Shown: positions 33,767 to 43,665, counted from the stretch's first letter. The stretch is 64,000 nt of DNA from Helicobacter anseris (GCA_004368235.1 JXTW01000007.1:1-64000); one strand, 5' to 3'. Program-made: numbers and translations. The notes: a model not told the origin generated them from the sequence alone.

Positions 33767-35521
33767 TCATTTTGTTTCAAAAAAATCTTGTTCTTGCATT
33801 ATTTTAACTATTTCTTTGAAAATAGGAGCAGCAGTTTGTGATCCATAATAGTCTTCTTTCCCATGGCTTCCAAAGGTAACAACACCTATAGTATAAGTAT
33901 GTTTTCCATCTTTTGCAAAACCGAAGAATGAACCATTATAAAGATTGTCATATCCACCACCTTTTTTCGCTATTCTGGCAGTACCTGTTTTTCCACCCAC
34001 AATAAGTCCATCTACTTGAGCCCTTTTCCCGGTGCCTTCTTGTACCGTTTTGATAAGAATATCTTGAATTTTTCTAGCAGTGACAGCTGATATGGCACGT
34101 ACACCAGAGATTTCTGGTAAATAAGATTCCCCATTATAGCCGGTGCTATGGTGTATTAAATGGGGATTAATTAAAATGCCATCATTGCAAAATACACCAT
34201 AAGCACGCAAGAGTTGCATAAAGGTTGTACTAAGCCCATAGCCATAAGATGCACTAGCCTTGTAAATTTCTCGTGTTAGTCTTTGAGGGCTTGGAATAAC
34301 ACCAGTTTTTTCATAAGGTAATTCAATACCTGTAATTTCTGAAATACCAAATGATTTTAAGCCATCATAGAATTCTTGTCCACTTAGTTTTTTTGTAAGT
34401 TTAACCATACCTACATTGCTTGAACGTATAAGCACATCTTGTATAACAGAATTTTTACTAGGATAAGTATCATCTTTAATAGTGTATTTTCCTAATTGAT
34501 AAAAACCTTTATTAAGATCAATTGGTTCTAAAGGATTGATAAGATTTTTTTCCAAAAGAATGGAAAATACAATGGGTTTAATTGTGCTGCCTGGCTCAAA
34601 TGGATGTTCAGATACACTAGCATCAAGATTTTGTGTACTTTGGATATTTTTAGGATCAAAGCGATTGGTACTGGCTAGAGCTAGTATGCTGCCATCACGA
34701 GGATTCATAATACCAGCGACAATTTCTTGAGCTTGATATTGTTCATTAAAAGTATCTAATAATCGTTCAATTTTTTTTTGTAATCTTAAATTGATAGTTA
34801 ATCGTATATCATCCCCATCTCGCCGATCTTGCTGTTTAGAATTTTTATCATAAATAACATTAAAACCAATATCACGTTTTCCTTGAATGAAACCATTTTG
34901 CTTGGGCTCTAGTGAGCTATTTTTATAACGTTCTATACCCTTAATTCCATTAGGAGTGGTTAGTGGACCTATTTCTTGTTTTTGTACATACCCTAATATA
35001 GGTTCTAAGGCATCATTATATGGATAGATTCTGCTAATCCCGCTTACTTCAACAGAAAGTCCCATTTTTTGATAAATTTTATCATTTTTATCACGGTATT
35101 CTTGAAAGACATTATAAGCTAAAAGTTTTGAGTTTAATTGTTTAAGACTTTTAGCCACATTGGGCGTGATAGAATAAGATAAGGTTATATAGCCATATCG
35201 TTTTAATTTTTGAGTAATCTCTTGTGTGCTAATCCCGCTGTATATACTAAAAAGTTTTATAAATAGTTCTTTTTTATCTGGATTGATAGAAGCAGTATTG
35301 ACGCTAACTTTATAGAGTTTCTGACTGGAAGCAAGCGTGAAATTATCACTGCTATAGATATCCCCACGTATAGCAATATCAGTTTTTGTGGTTGTGAGAG
35401 TAAGGGATTGACGTGTAGTGGTTATTTTATAAATGATAATACCAAAGAATAAAAGTCCTAAAACAATTAGGATTAGAAAAGTAGCAAGGATTTTAAGAGA
35501 TCTTGGATTCTTATCTTCCAT
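33767..35521 (-). CDS. ftsI: Septal penicillin-binding transpeptidase FtsI (PBP3-type, class B)
   Basis: A 584-residue inner-membrane protein with one N-terminal helix (residues 10-31), a dimerisation/pedestal domain (to about 240) and a transpeptidase domain. Active-site motifs are STIK (Ser312-Lys315), SSN (367-369) and KTGT (511-514). It crosslinks septal peptidoglycan with FtsW. The flagellar rod genes follow upstream on the same strand, as in H. pylori, and ftsW is just beyond on the other strand, supporting FtsI over the elongation-type PBP2. Confidence 0.92.
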   Translation of the reverse strand: MEDKNPRSLKILATFLILIVLGLLFFGIIIYKITTTRQSLTLTTTKTDIAIRGDIYSSDNFTLASSQKLYKVSVNTASINPDKKELFIKLFSIYSGISTQEITQKLKRYGYITLSYSITPNVAKSLKQLNSKLLAYNVFQEYRDKNDKIYQKMGLSVEVSGISRIYPYNDALEPILGYVQKQEIGPLTTPNGIKGIERYKNSSLEPKQNGFIQGKRDIGFNVIYDKNSKQQDRRDGDDIRLTINLRLQKKIERLLDTFNEQYQAQEIVAGIMNPRDGSILALASTNRFDPKNIQSTQNLDASVSEHPFEPGSTIKPIVFSILLEKNLINPLEPIDLNKGFYQLGKYTIKDDTYPSKNSVIQDVLIRSSNVGMVKLTKKLSGQEFYDGLKSFGISEITGIELPYEKTGVIPSPQRLTREIYKASASYGYGLSTTFMQLLRAYGVFCNDGILINPHLIHHSTGYNGESYLPEISGVRAISAVTARKIQDILIKTVQEGTGKRAQVDGLIVGGKTGTARIAKKGGGYDNLYNGSFFGFAKDGKHTYTIGVVTFGSHGKEDYYGSQTAAPIFKEIVKIMQEQDFFETK

Positions 35522-35576
35522 GCTTAAATTACTTCCATAGACAGCTTATTAGTATTGTTAATTTTTATGTAAATCC

Positions 35577-35885
35577 TTAAATTTGAGTTCTTAGTATTTC
35601 TTTATAAGCACTAATAGCCTTATTGCGTACCTCTAGCATAAGTTTCATACTAGTTTCAGCCTTGCTAATAGTGATAGCAGCTTGATGTAAATCTTTTACT
35701 TGCCCAGTAGCCATATCAGCTAGAGCTTTATCAGAGTTCTCTTGAGCAATATTAAGATCATTGATGGATTTTTTCAGCAGTTTGGAAAACTCACTACTAT
35801 TGCCATCAAGCTTTGTATTGGTACCCAGTTTACCTGTTGAAGTATTTTCTAAACCATTAATTTTTGAAAGTTTTAGATTGTCCAT
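35577..35885 (-). CDS. fliE: Flagellar hook-basal body protein FliE
   Basis: A 102-residue FliE, the rod-MS-ring adaptor. The C-terminal half FSKLLKKSINDLNIAQ and ATGQVKDLHQAAITISKAETSMKLMLEVRNKAISAYKEILRTQI is the family core of two helices. The N-terminal 30 residues are Asn/Thr-rich and variable. It lies after flgC with 76 bases between and is probably transcribed from the flgB promoter. Confidence 0.93.
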   Translation of the reverse strand: MDNLKLSKINGLENTSTGKLGTNTKLDGNSSEFSKLLKKSINDLNIAQENSDKALADMATGQVKDLHQAAITISKAETSMKLMLEVRNKAISAYKEILRTQI

Positions 35886-35961
35886 CTGGATTCTCGCTTT
35901 ATATAATTTGAAACTATAATCGACATTTTTATTAACATATCAAGCACATATCGTACCAAAA

Positions 35962-36456
35962 TTATGCCTGAAGCATCATAATAGCATTATTTGCCATATT
36001 TTTAGCACTTTGGAATGCTGCAACATTAGCTTGATAAGCACGTGTAGCCTCTACAAGATCTGCCATTTCTACCACAGGATTAACATTCGGGTAGGCAACA
36101 TAACCCTCTGCATTAGCATCAGGATGACTAGGATCATATTTCATTAAGGGTTCTCTATCATCCCGTACGACCTTATCTACGTACACACTCATTATAGCAG
36201 GTTTTGGTAATTTCCCAAATTCGCCTTCATCAAGTGGATCCTCATATTTTAGCGAATCGGTATTTTTAGCAAGTTTCTCATTGAGAACTTTATTAAAATC
36301 AAAGGCACGAAATACAACTTCTTGGCGACGATATGGACCACCTTCTGCAGTGCGTGTAGTGTTGGCATTAGCAATATTGCTTGAAATGATATTGGTGCGG
36401 AAACGTTGAGCAGAAAGTCCATAACCGCTAATATCAAAACTAGATAAAAAAGCCAT
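35962..36456 (-). CDS. flgC: Flagellar proximal rod protein FlgC
   Basis: A 164-residue rod protein. The N-terminal motif SAQRFRTNIISSNIANANTTRT and the C-terminal block VVEMADLVEATRAYQANVAAFQSAKNM are the paired helices shared by rod/hook proteins, and the length fits FlgC. AAGGAG lies eight bases before the ATG. It follows flgB by 11 bases. Confidence 0.95.
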   Translation of the reverse strand: MAFLSSFDISGYGLSAQRFRTNIISSNIANANTTRTAEGGPYRRQEVVFRAFDFNKVLNEKLAKNTDSLKYEDPLDEGEFGKLPKPAIMSVYVDKVVRDDREPLMKYDPSHPDANAEGYVAYPNVNPVVEMADLVEATRAYQANVAAFQSAKNMANNAIMMLQA

Positions 36457-36467
36457 AGTTAATCTCC

Positions 36468-36908
36468 TTATAAGTTTTTACTAGAATCTAGTGCATAGGC
36501 AAAGATTCCGCGGTGTTTTTTAAGAGCACTAGTTAGAGCCTGATACATAACAGAGTTTTTTCCCATTTCACTTGTTTCTATATCTAGATCTACGCTATTT
36601 CCATCATTTCTTGCTAGATGACCATCTCGGAAAAACATAGTGGCTTTATTGGAATAAAAACTTTCTCCCTTAAGATGCTTACTAGAGGTATTAGCCATTT
36701 TTAACTCTAAATCAGATCGATTAAAAAATATTCTTTCTTTTTCTTGTGCAAGATAGTTTTCAAAATCAATATCTTTAGGACGATAAAAGGGGGTATCAAT
36801 ATTAGCAATATTGCTAGAAATAAGATCTTGACGCAAAGAACGATAATCTAGTGCTTGATAGACTAGATTATAAGCTTTAGAAGAATCAAAGCCTGTATAT
36901 GTATTCAT
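36468..36908 (-). CDS. flgB: Flagellar proximal rod protein FlgB
   Basis: A 146-residue rod protein with LDYRSLRQDLISSNIANIDTPFYRPKDIDF at the N-terminus, the classic rod motif, and a C-terminal helix from DIETSEMGKNSVMYQALT onward. The ATG at 36908 with GGGAG nine bases upstream is preferred over a TTG five codons earlier. It is the first gene of flgB-flgC-fliE and is preceded by a sigma-54 promoter. Confidence 0.94.
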   Translation of the reverse strand: MNTYTGFDSSKAYNLVYQALDYRSLRQDLISSNIANIDTPFYRPKDIDFENYLAQEKERIFFNRSDLELKMANTSSKHLKGESFYSNKATMFFRDGHLARNDGNSVDLDIETSEMGKNSVMYQALTSALKKHRGIFAYALDSSKNL

Positions 36909-36943
36909 TATCGTGTCTCCCAATTTTTCTTACAATCAAGATA

Positions 36944-36961
36944 AAGCAAATATCATTCCAA
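36944..36961 (-). promoter_or_regulatory. Sigma-54 (RpoN) promoter of flgB-flgC-fliE
   Basis: On the minus strand TTGGAATGATATTTGCTT has GG and GC ten bases apart, exactly the -24/-12 spacing, and fits the Campylobacterota RpoN consensus. It lies about 36 bases before the flgB ATG. Rod genes of this phylum are typically RpoN-controlled. Confidence 0.85.
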
Positions 36962-37092
36962 AAATATCTAATATCAATGAAATTTGGATTTAGTGTTTAA
37001 AAGGTTATTATTGCTTTTGAGCTTGAAACTTTGTAATGCAAGCTGGTAAAATAATAGTCATAATTCCCTCGATTTATCAAAGGCTTTAACAT

Positions 37093-38262
37093 ATGGCAGA
37101 TATTAAACTTTTTATTTATTCTGTGATTTTAATTACGATTGGGGTAGTGATGAGCTATTCACTTTCAACCTATCCTACAATTCTCTACCATTATGATTCG
37201 ATGCATTTTTTTACGCGTGAATTTGGTACAGCCTTAGTTGGTATAACTTTGATGTGGGGGATTTCTTATTTAAATATGGATAAAGTTTTTATTAAATTTG
37301 GCTTTATGCTTTTTTTTGGTTCTTTAATATTAGTTTTTATTTTTTCGCTCCTACCAGAATCTATTGCTCCTACAATTAGTGGAGCTAAGCGTTGGTTAAA
37401 ATTACCATTTATACCTATTTCTATTGCACCAGCCGAGTTTTTTAAGGTGGGTTTTGTCTTTTTTTTAGCTTGGAGTTTATCGCGTAAATTTAATGATAAA
37501 GAGAAATCACTTCTTGAAGAAATTATTTTACTTATCCCCTATGCATTATTTTTTATAGTTATATTATTTTTTATCGCATTTTTGCAAAATGATTTGGGTC
37601 AGACTGTATTACTTGGTTTAGTGATGCTTGGCTTAATATTGGTTTCTGGCGGAAGTATACGAGTAATTCTTTTTTGCTTTGTGATGGTCGGTATTGGGGC
37701 AGCCATGGCTATTTTACCAAGACCGCATCGTTTAGAGAGATTAAAGGCTTGGTGGGCTAGTGTGCAAGATCCTATTTTAGCCTTTTTGCCTAATAATGTG
37801 GCTAATTTGTTGCGTACAGAAAATTTGCCAGAGCCTTATCAGATTCATAATGCAACAAATGCAATTTTAAATGGTCATTTTATGGGGCAAGGCATTGGTG
37901 ATGGAGTGGTAAAATTAGGATTTTTATCAGATGTGCATACAGATATGGTACTTGCAGGGATAACTGAGGAAACAGGGCTTTTTGGATTATTTTTATGCTT
38001 CTTCTTTTTCTTTATCGTTTTACTTAGAATCTTTAAGATTGCTAATCGTCTTGATCAGAAATCACATTGTCTTTTTTGTATCGGTACTGGGCTTTTGATT
38101 GGTATTTCGCTTTTAATCAATGCACTTGGGATTGCCTCTATCATACCGCTTAAAGGGATTGCAGTACCTTTTCTTAGCTATGGGGGTAGCTCACTTTTAG
38201 CAAATTGTATTTTATTGGGGATAGTCTTAGCTCTTTCTAAAAAAGCTAAGACTTTAACTTAA
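37093..38262 (+). CDS. ftsW: Peptidoglycan glycosyltransferase FtsW (SEDS family)
   Basis: A 389-residue polytopic SEDS protein with about ten helices. GAKRWLKLPFIPISIAPAEFFKVGFVFFLAW, FLQNDLGQTVLLGLVMLGL and the C-terminal IPLKGIAVPFLSYGGSSLLANC are family signatures. RodA is a close relative; the neighbouring ftsI supports FtsW, which builds septal glycan strands with FtsI. The leader region is shared with divergent flgB (about 185 bases). Confidence 0.88.
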   Translation: MADIKLFIYSVILITIGVVMSYSLSTYPTILYHYDSMHFFTREFGTALVGITLMWGISYLNMDKVFIKFGFMLFFGSLILVFIFSLLPESIAPTISGAKRWLKLPFIPISIAPAEFFKVGFVFFLAWSLSRKFNDKEKSLLEEIILLIPYALFFIVILFFIAFLQNDLGQTVLLGLVMLGLILVSGGSIRVILFCFVMVGIGAAMAILPRPHRLERLKAWWASVQDPILAFLPNNVANLLRTENLPEPYQIHNATNAILNGHFMGQGIGDGVVKLGFLSDVHTDMVLAGITEETGLFGLFLCFFFFFIVLLRIFKIANRLDQKSHCLFCIGTGLLIGISLLINALGIASIIPLKGIAVPFLSYGGSSLLANCILLGIVLALSKKAKTLT

Positions 38263-38269
38263 ATTTATT

Positions 38270-39163
38270 TTATATCCTATCAATTTTATTGCTATTTTGA
38301 GAGAATTTGATATAGATAGACAAGCCTATTAAGAGTAGAGAAACCCCACTAATTAAATAGACTGCAAAGATAATTTTATCTGGTTCATTGATGGCAAATT
38401 TAAATACGAGCATTAAAGATTCTATAGCAAGGGCAATGATAATAGAGGCTAAGAATCTCACCATTGTTTGCTGAAATGGTTGAGAGTGGTTTTCTGCATT
38501 TTTACCTAAAACTTCCTCTTCAAATATTGCCTTTACAAGATCAAAGATAGCCAGAGCTAAGGTTAATTGAATGATTGCTTTAAAAATCTCATCAATATCA
38601 AAATGACTAAAATGTGTAAGCGCTGTGTAAAAACTTAGTATACCCTTACAGCACAAAAGAATACAAACTAGACTAAGAATAATAGATAATGCTCCATAAA
38701 CTATAGTGCTTAATACTCCAGCAGAATCAGCAAATTTTGAAGGTGCACTAATAGATATAGCTGTCTTTAGATCTAGATCAATACAAACAATATAAATAAG
38801 TTCACGTTTATGATTGTAGACTGGATAGGAAGCAGTGACAACAAGTTTGTCATCCTCTGCTGTAGGATAGGGATTGGTAATGATGCATTTACCTTCTCTA
38901 ACCGCCTCATAATAATAAGCCCTATCAGCAAAATTTTCTGTACAGGTAATGCCTTGTGAATTAATTTCATTACCTTTAGAGTCTAAAATGTAGATATTTG
39001 AGAATGCATCAATTTCATCTTTAATTTTTTCAATCCCCATCAAAACGCTTTTTAGGCTTGTAGATGGGATGTGGTTTTGGATATTTTGTGTAAAGAGATA
39101 ATGCATATAAGCGCGTAGCTCATAGCGAACTTTACGATAAATAAGAATATCGCGCGAAAGCAT
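38270..39163 (-). CDS. Cache (PDC)-domain membrane protein without a known output domain
   Basis: A 297-residue protein. Residues 1-150 carry a PDC/Cache sensor pattern (SNIYILDSKGNEI, FADRAYYYEAVREGKCIITNPYP, ASYPVYNHKRELIYIVCIDLDL). Four helices follow (about 165-190, 205-220, 245-262, 270-290). No kinase, methyl-accepting or cyclase domain is attached. The start is well supported by TAGGAG before the ATG, so the absence of an N-terminal helix before the sensor is real and odd. Ligand and partner unknown. Confidence 0.7.
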   Translation of the reverse strand: MLSRDILIYRKVRYELRAYMHYLFTQNIQNHIPSTSLKSVLMGIEKIKDEIDAFSNIYILDSKGNEINSQGITCTENFADRAYYYEAVREGKCIITNPYPTAEDDKLVVTASYPVYNHKRELIYIVCIDLDLKTAISISAPSKFADSAGVLSTIVYGALSIILSLVCILLCCKGILSFYTALTHFSHFDIDEIFKAIIQLTLALAIFDLVKAIFEEEVLGKNAENHSQPFQQTMVRFLASIIIALAIESLMLVFKFAINEPDKIIFAVYLISGVSLLLIGLSIYIKFSQNSNKIDRI

Positions 39164-39333
39164 AAAAACTCCTATATTTTAGAATTTTATAAGCTCTAAT
39201 TATAATATTTTGAAGGTCTGTTAAAGGGATAAATTTATTTAATTACTTGATGTGAGACAATTAAATTAGTGATGAAGTTTTGCTTTCTGGCTTGTGGTAG
39301 AATCTAAATTCTAATTTTTAGTAAGGAAGTTGA

Positions 39334-40401
39334 ATGCTGTATTATTTGTATTCAGAGTTTGGAATTAATGTTTTTAGATATATCACGGTTAGAGCAGGTA
39401 TAAGTTTTTTTCTAGCATTTTTTTTATGCACCTTTTTGATGCCCTATTTTATTAATTGGGCTAAGAAAAAGAATGCCCAACAACCTATTTCAGAGTTTGT
39501 ACCTTCTCATAAAAATAAAGCTAAAACTCCGACAATGGGGGGTATTGTTTTTGTATTTTCCAGTATTGTAGCTACACTTTTGTGTGCACAGGTTGTTAAC
39601 CCTTTTGTGTGGCTTGGCTTTATCGTGCTTTTTGGCTTTGGTTTGATTGGTGCGCAGGATGACTATATTAAGATTTCAGCTAAAAGTAATGCAGGGATTT
39701 CAGCTAAAGGTAAAATGGCATTACTCTTTGTTTTGTCTTTAGGCGTAACACTTTATTTATATTATGGTATTGGAATGGATTCTAGTCTTTATCTCCCTTT
39801 TGCCAAAAAGCCATTTCTGCATTTAGGTAGTATTCCGTTATTGAGTTGTATTTTTTGGGTATTGGTATTTTTGGCTACAACAAATGCAGTTAATATTACA
39901 GATGGGCTAGATGGACTAGCCACGGTGCCTAGTATTTGTGCACTTTTTAGTCTTTCTGCCTTTGTGTATATTGCAGGAAATTATGAGCTTGCTCATTATC
40001 TCTTATGGCCACGTGTAGTAGATGCTGGAGAGCTTTTTATATTATCTGTTGCTCTCATTGGTGCACTCTTTGGATTCTTATGGTATAACGCTCATCCAGC
40101 CCAAATTTTTATGGGCGATTCTGGTAGTTTAGCTATAGGCGGATTTATTGCCTATATGGCTATTGTTTCAAATAATGAAATTTTACTTTTATTAATCGGA
40201 TTTATTTTTGTTGTTGAAACATTATCAGTAATTTTACAAATTGGTAGTTATAAGACTAGAAATAAAAAAATATTTTTAATGGCACCTATTCATCATCATT
40301 TCGAGAAAAAAGGTTGGGCTGAAAATAAAATTATTGTTCGTTTTTGGATTATTGCGATTTTAAGCAATATTATTGCGCTTATGAGTGTGAAAATTAGGTG
40401 A
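39334..40401 (+). CDS. mraY: Phospho-N-acetylmuramoyl-pentapeptide transferase
   Basis: A 355-residue inner-membrane enzyme that makes lipid I from UDP-MurNAc-pentapeptide and undecaprenyl phosphate. Family motifs are [23 protein letters not shown] (catalytic Asp pair), [31 protein letters not shown] and the C-terminal [29 protein letters not shown] precedes the ATG. murD follows three bases later, so the two form a unit. Confidence 0.97.
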   Translation: MLYYLYSEFGINVFRYITVRAGISFFLAFFLCTFLMPYFINWAKKKNAQQPISEFVPSHKNKAKTPTMGGIVFVFSSIVATLLCAQVVNPFVWLGFIVLFGFGLIGAQDDYIKISAKSNAGISAKGKMALLFVLSLGVTLYLYYGIGMDSSLYLPFAKKPFLHLGSIPLLSCIFWVLVFLATTNAVNITDGLDGLATVPSICALFSLSAFVYIAGNYELAHYLLWPRVVDAGELFILSVALIGALFGFLWYNAHPAQIFMGDSGSLAIGGFIAYMAIVSNNEILLLLIGFIFVVETLSVILQIGSYKTRNKKIFLMAPIHHHFEKKGWAENKIIVRFWIIAILSNIIALMSVKIR

Positions 40402-40404
40402 TTT

Positions 40405-41706
40405 ATGATTTTAAAAAATGTAGGGATTATTGGATATGGCGTAACTACTAAGCCTCTTGTTCAATTTTTAAGAGATAGGGATATTTTTAGCTATATTTAT
40501 GATGATAGAGTCCAAGAATCCTCAAATTCACATTCAACTTTTTTAGATTCTGCTAGCTTTATTGATAGGCTTAAACAATTTGATTGTGTAGTTACTTCTC
40601 CTGGTATCCCACCAAATCATCCCGTGATAATGGGTGTACAAGCTAGTCAAGTCCCCTTATTTTCGGAATATGATTTTTTTGAAAAGATATCTTGCGGAGT
40701 TTTTAATAATATTGAATGCTTTTCTAAACCTTTAGAAATTTGGATAAGTGGTACTAATGGGAAGACTACAACTACGCAGATGTTAGAGTTTTTGCTAGCT
40801 AAGTATGGTGGGGTTTGTGGTGGAAATATTGGTACGCCTTTAACCTTGCTTTATGATCAATTAGAAGCAACAACAAAGGAGAAAATATGGATCTTAGAAA
40901 CAAGCTCTTTTATGTTGCATTATACTCATTTGGCTTTGCCAAATATTTATATTTTATTGCCGGTATTTGAAGATCATATTATTTGGCATGGTAGTTTTGA
41001 TGCATATATTAATGATAAGTTAGGCATTTTATCTCGTTTAGATTCTACTCATACTGCTATTATTCCATCAGATCTTTCATCTCACCCCTTATGTCTAAAG
41101 ACTAAGGCTAAGATTTTTTATTATGAGTATGCAGAGGATTTAAATCGGATTTTTGATTTAAAATTGGAAATGAGTGTTTTTAAAGAACCTTTTTTATTAG
41201 ATGCAGCCCTCGCTTTAAGCGTGCAGAAATTACTATTTAAAGAAGATGGGGTAGAAGATTTGAATAGCTTTAAGATTGGATCTCATCGTCTAGAAGAATT
41301 TTTTGATCTTAAGGGTAGATTGTGGGTAGATGATTCAAAAGGGACAAATGTTGATGCTAGTATTGCTGCTGTTTTGCGCTACAAGGATAAATCAAAGATA
41401 CATTTAATTCTTGGTGGGGATGATAAGGGGGCAAATTTATACCCGCTTTTTGAAAAAATTGCTACTTTGAAAAACAAAATAAAAATTTATGGTATTGGTT
41501 GTAATATTAAGCGTTTGGCAATATTAGCACAAGAGTTTAATTTACAATTTGATGAGTGCTTTGAGCTTGAAGTGGCAGTAAATAAGATTAAATATATTCT
41601 TCAAGATGATGAGGTGGCTTTATTAAGTCCAGCTGCTGCTAGTTTGGATCAATTTAGCTCTTATAAAGAACGTGGAGATAGATTCCGTGTTTTAGCATTG
41701 TTATAG
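40405..41706 (+). CDS. murD: UDP-N-acetylmuramoylalanine-D-glutamate ligase
   Basis: A 433-residue Mur ligase adding D-glutamate to UDP-MurNAc-L-Ala. The P-loop is ISGTNGKTTTTQ near residue 113, and ETSSFMLHY is the ligase acidic site. VDDSKGTNVDASIAA in the C-terminal domain contains the Mur motif. It is shorter and more diverged than E. coli MurD, as in other Helicobacter. Three bases after mraY; start ATG with a GATTT leader only. Confidence 0.95.
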   Translation: MILKNVGIIGYGVTTKPLVQFLRDRDIFSYIYDDRVQESSNSHSTFLDSASFIDRLKQFDCVVTSPGIPPNHPVIMGVQASQVPLFSEYDFFEKISCGVFNNIECFSKPLEIWISGTNGKTTTTQMLEFLLAKYGGVCGGNIGTPLTLLYDQLEATTKEKIWILETSSFMLHYTHLALPNIYILLPVFEDHIIWHGSFDAYINDKLGILSRLDSTHTAIIPSDLSSHPLCLKTKAKIFYYEYAEDLNRIFDLKLEMSVFKEPFLLDAALALSVQKLLFKEDGVEDLNSFKIGSHRLEEFFDLKGRLWVDDSKGTNVDASIAAVLRYKDKSKIHLILGGDDKGANLYPLFEKIATLKNKIKIYGIGCNIKRLAILAQEFNLQFDECFELEVAVNKIKYILQDDEVALLSPAAASLDQFSSYKERGDRFRVLALL

Positions 41707-41713
41707 GGTATTT

Positions 41714-42328
41714 ATGGAATTAAAATCTGAGCTTTTGGAACTTTTTGGAAAAATTGGTACGCATAAAAGTTTTAAGAAGGATAGTATTCTATTTTTTGAA
41801 GGACAAAAGGCAGTAGAAATGATTTTGCTCTTAAAAGGTTGTGTGCGTTTATATAAAACTGATTGTTTAGGCAGAACAATTAATATTCATTTTTTAAGAG
41901 CTGTTAATTTTATCGCAGAAATGCCTGTTTTTGAAGGTTTAAACTATCCAGCTAGTGCAATTTGTGAAAATGATTGTGAGTTTATTTTTATTAGATTTGA
42001 GAATTTTAAAAAATATTGTTTTCAAGATGAAGAAGTAGGACTTCTTTTAATGCGTTCTTTAATGGCTAAGATTCGTTATTTAGAAAGAATGATTAACGAA
42101 AATTTTCAATATGATGTTCGTATGCGTTTCATAAGTTTTTTATTACAAAATAGATCTAATATTAATCAATTTTCCCAAAAAGATATTGCTAAAATGATTA
42201 ATACAACACCTGAAACTCTTAATCGGATAATTAAAAAGTTAAAAAGTGAAGATTTAATCATAACTATTAAGGGCAGAATCCAAATTTTGGATATGATGGC
42301 ATTGAAAAAAGAGCAAGAGGAAAAGTAG
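41714..42328 (+). CDS. Crp/Fnr-family transcription regulator
   Basis: A 204-residue regulator. Residues 1-120 form a cyclic-nucleotide-binding-type beta roll (ILFFEGQKAVEMILLLKGCVRLYK). A long dimer helix follows, then a winged-helix end with FSQKDIAKMINTTPETLNRIIKKLKSEDLI, the recognition helix being TPETLNRIIKKL. No Fe-S cysteine cluster is evident, and H. pylori, as I recall, has no Crp/Fnr protein. It lies seven bases after murD and one base before an outer-membrane protein gene, so all may share a transcript. Ligand unknown. Confidence 0.88.
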   Translation: MELKSELLELFGKIGTHKSFKKDSILFFEGQKAVEMILLLKGCVRLYKTDCLGRTINIHFLRAVNFIAEMPVFEGLNYPASAICENDCEFIFIRFENFKKYCFQDEEVGLLLMRSLMAKIRYLERMINENFQYDVRMRFISFLLQNRSNINQFSQKDIAKMINTTPETLNRIIKKLKSEDLIITIKGRIQILDMMALKKEQEEK

Positions 42329-42329
42329 A

Positions 42330-43010
42330 GTGGAGAAAATATCAGCGTTATTGCTAGTGTTTTTTATAGCTATAAGTACTATGCAAGGAGCACATAAGTC
42401 AGATAAGGATGTGAAAATTAACTATGATAGTTTAGATTATAAATATTATCCTTATATTATGTTTTATGGCGATAGTAGTGATGAAGCAATTGCTGAGTTG
42501 ATTAAAGATGTGGATAATGGCGAGAGTAAAAGCGGATTATTTTTAGGCGTAGCTTTAGGTGGTATGAGTGATGTGAGTGGAGAAAATCATGGTATGCGTC
42601 TATCTTATGGAGCTAAGCTTGGCTATCAAAGTTTTTTACCATCATTTTTTGAGCGTCTCTCTAAGCCCGGCATACTAGGTAATAGAATCTATATTGAGTA
42701 TCATTCTGCCATGAATCAAAAAGGTTTATTTGGAATAGAAAAATTTTCTAATATTTCTTTAGCTTATGACTTGCTTTTAGATTTGCCTATTATGCGAAAG
42801 TGGGATGCAGGTATAATCTTAGGGATAGGAGTAGGTAGTTCTGTGTATGGTGATGAGGCAAATTCTCACCCAAGTTTATTGGCTAATATAGGATTTGGAA
42901 CATCATTTTTAAAGCATAATCGTTTGGATTTTGAGCTTAAGCTTATCCCATCTTTGAGCTTTGATTGGTTTGGGGCAATTTTTACCTTTGGATACAACTA
43001 TGTTTTTTAA
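42330..43010 (+). CDS. Outer-membrane beta-barrel protein, Hof/OMP-like (first of three)
   Basis: A 226-residue secreted protein with a signal peptide (residues 1-20, ending MQGA) and alternating beta strands. It ends YNYVF, an aromatic C-terminus suited to BAM insertion. GTG start one base after the regulator's stop. Three related genes lie in a row (42330-44553), matching the H. pylori HP1055-HP1057 cluster by memory. Function unknown. Confidence 0.7.
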   Translation: MEKISALLLVFFIAISTMQGAHKSDKDVKINYDSLDYKYYPYIMFYGDSSDEAIAELIKDVDNGESKSGLFLGVALGGMSDVSGENHGMRLSYGAKLGYQSFLPSFFERLSKPGILGNRIYIEYHSAMNQKGLFGIEKFSNISLAYDLLLDLPIMRKWDAGIILGIGVGSSVYGDEANSHPSLLANIGFGTSFLKHNRLDFELKLIPSLSFDWFGAIFTFGYNYVF

Positions 43011-43656
43011 GCGTATATTAGGCTTTTTATTTGTTTTAACATTTTTATATGCTCAAGAAGAAAGCAATGTTTTGAATATTGATAGTCAGAAACGTAAAGA
43101 ACGCTATTTTTTAGCCGCACAGCTTGAAGAGATCAAGTCTCAACAAAAGAAAGAAAAAAAGATTCTTAGTAAAAATGGCTTTTTTATCGGTGGAGGTGTG
43201 GGAAGCGGAGAGTTTTCTCAAAGCATTGATACTCATTATCCTTTGATGTTTGCATTTAAAGGTGGCTATCAGAAAAGTTTTGCTAGCACGCCTATGGGTG
43301 TACGAGTGTATGGTGAGTTCGATTTGATTGGTATTCCAGTTAAACCCTTGAATTTTTATCATACTGCTAGTATAAATTTAGATGCAACTATAGATTTTTT
43401 ATTGGATAAAAACTACTCTTATGGAGTTGGATTTTTTGCTGGTATTGGACTTGGCGGTGTATTTGGCTATATGGATAGAGAGAATCTGGGTCTTTGGAGT
43501 AGTTTTTTTAACTTTGGTATTAGTGCTATTATGAATATAAGACATCGTATTGAGTTTGGTATGCGGTTACCATCAGCATCTAGACTAAAGATGAAAAGTT
43601 TTGAAGATATTAATATCTCAAAAATGCTTTTTGTTAGCTATTTGTATAAGTTTTAG
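43000..43656 (+). CDS. Outer-membrane beta-barrel protein (second of three)
   Basis: A 218-residue protein with a signal peptide (MFFKRILGFLFVLTFLYAQ) and a charged coil-like segment at about 30-50 before the barrel. KNGFFIGGGVGSG opens the barrel as in its neighbours and the C-terminus is YLYKF. Its ATG at 43000 lies 11 bases inside the end of the previous gene; a longer frame from 42961 has no signal peptide and is rejected. Confidence 0.72.
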   Translation: MFFKRILGFLFVLTFLYAQEESNVLNIDSQKRKERYFLAAQLEEIKSQQKKEKKILSKNGFFIGGGVGSGEFSQSIDTHYPLMFAFKGGYQKSFASTPMGVRVYGEFDLIGIPVKPLNFYHTASINLDATIDFLLDKNYSYGVGFFAGIGLGGVFGYMDRENLGLWSSFFNFGISAIMNIRHRIEFGMRLPSASRLKMKSFEDINISKMLFVSYLYKF

Positions 43657-43665
43657 GGGCATTTA

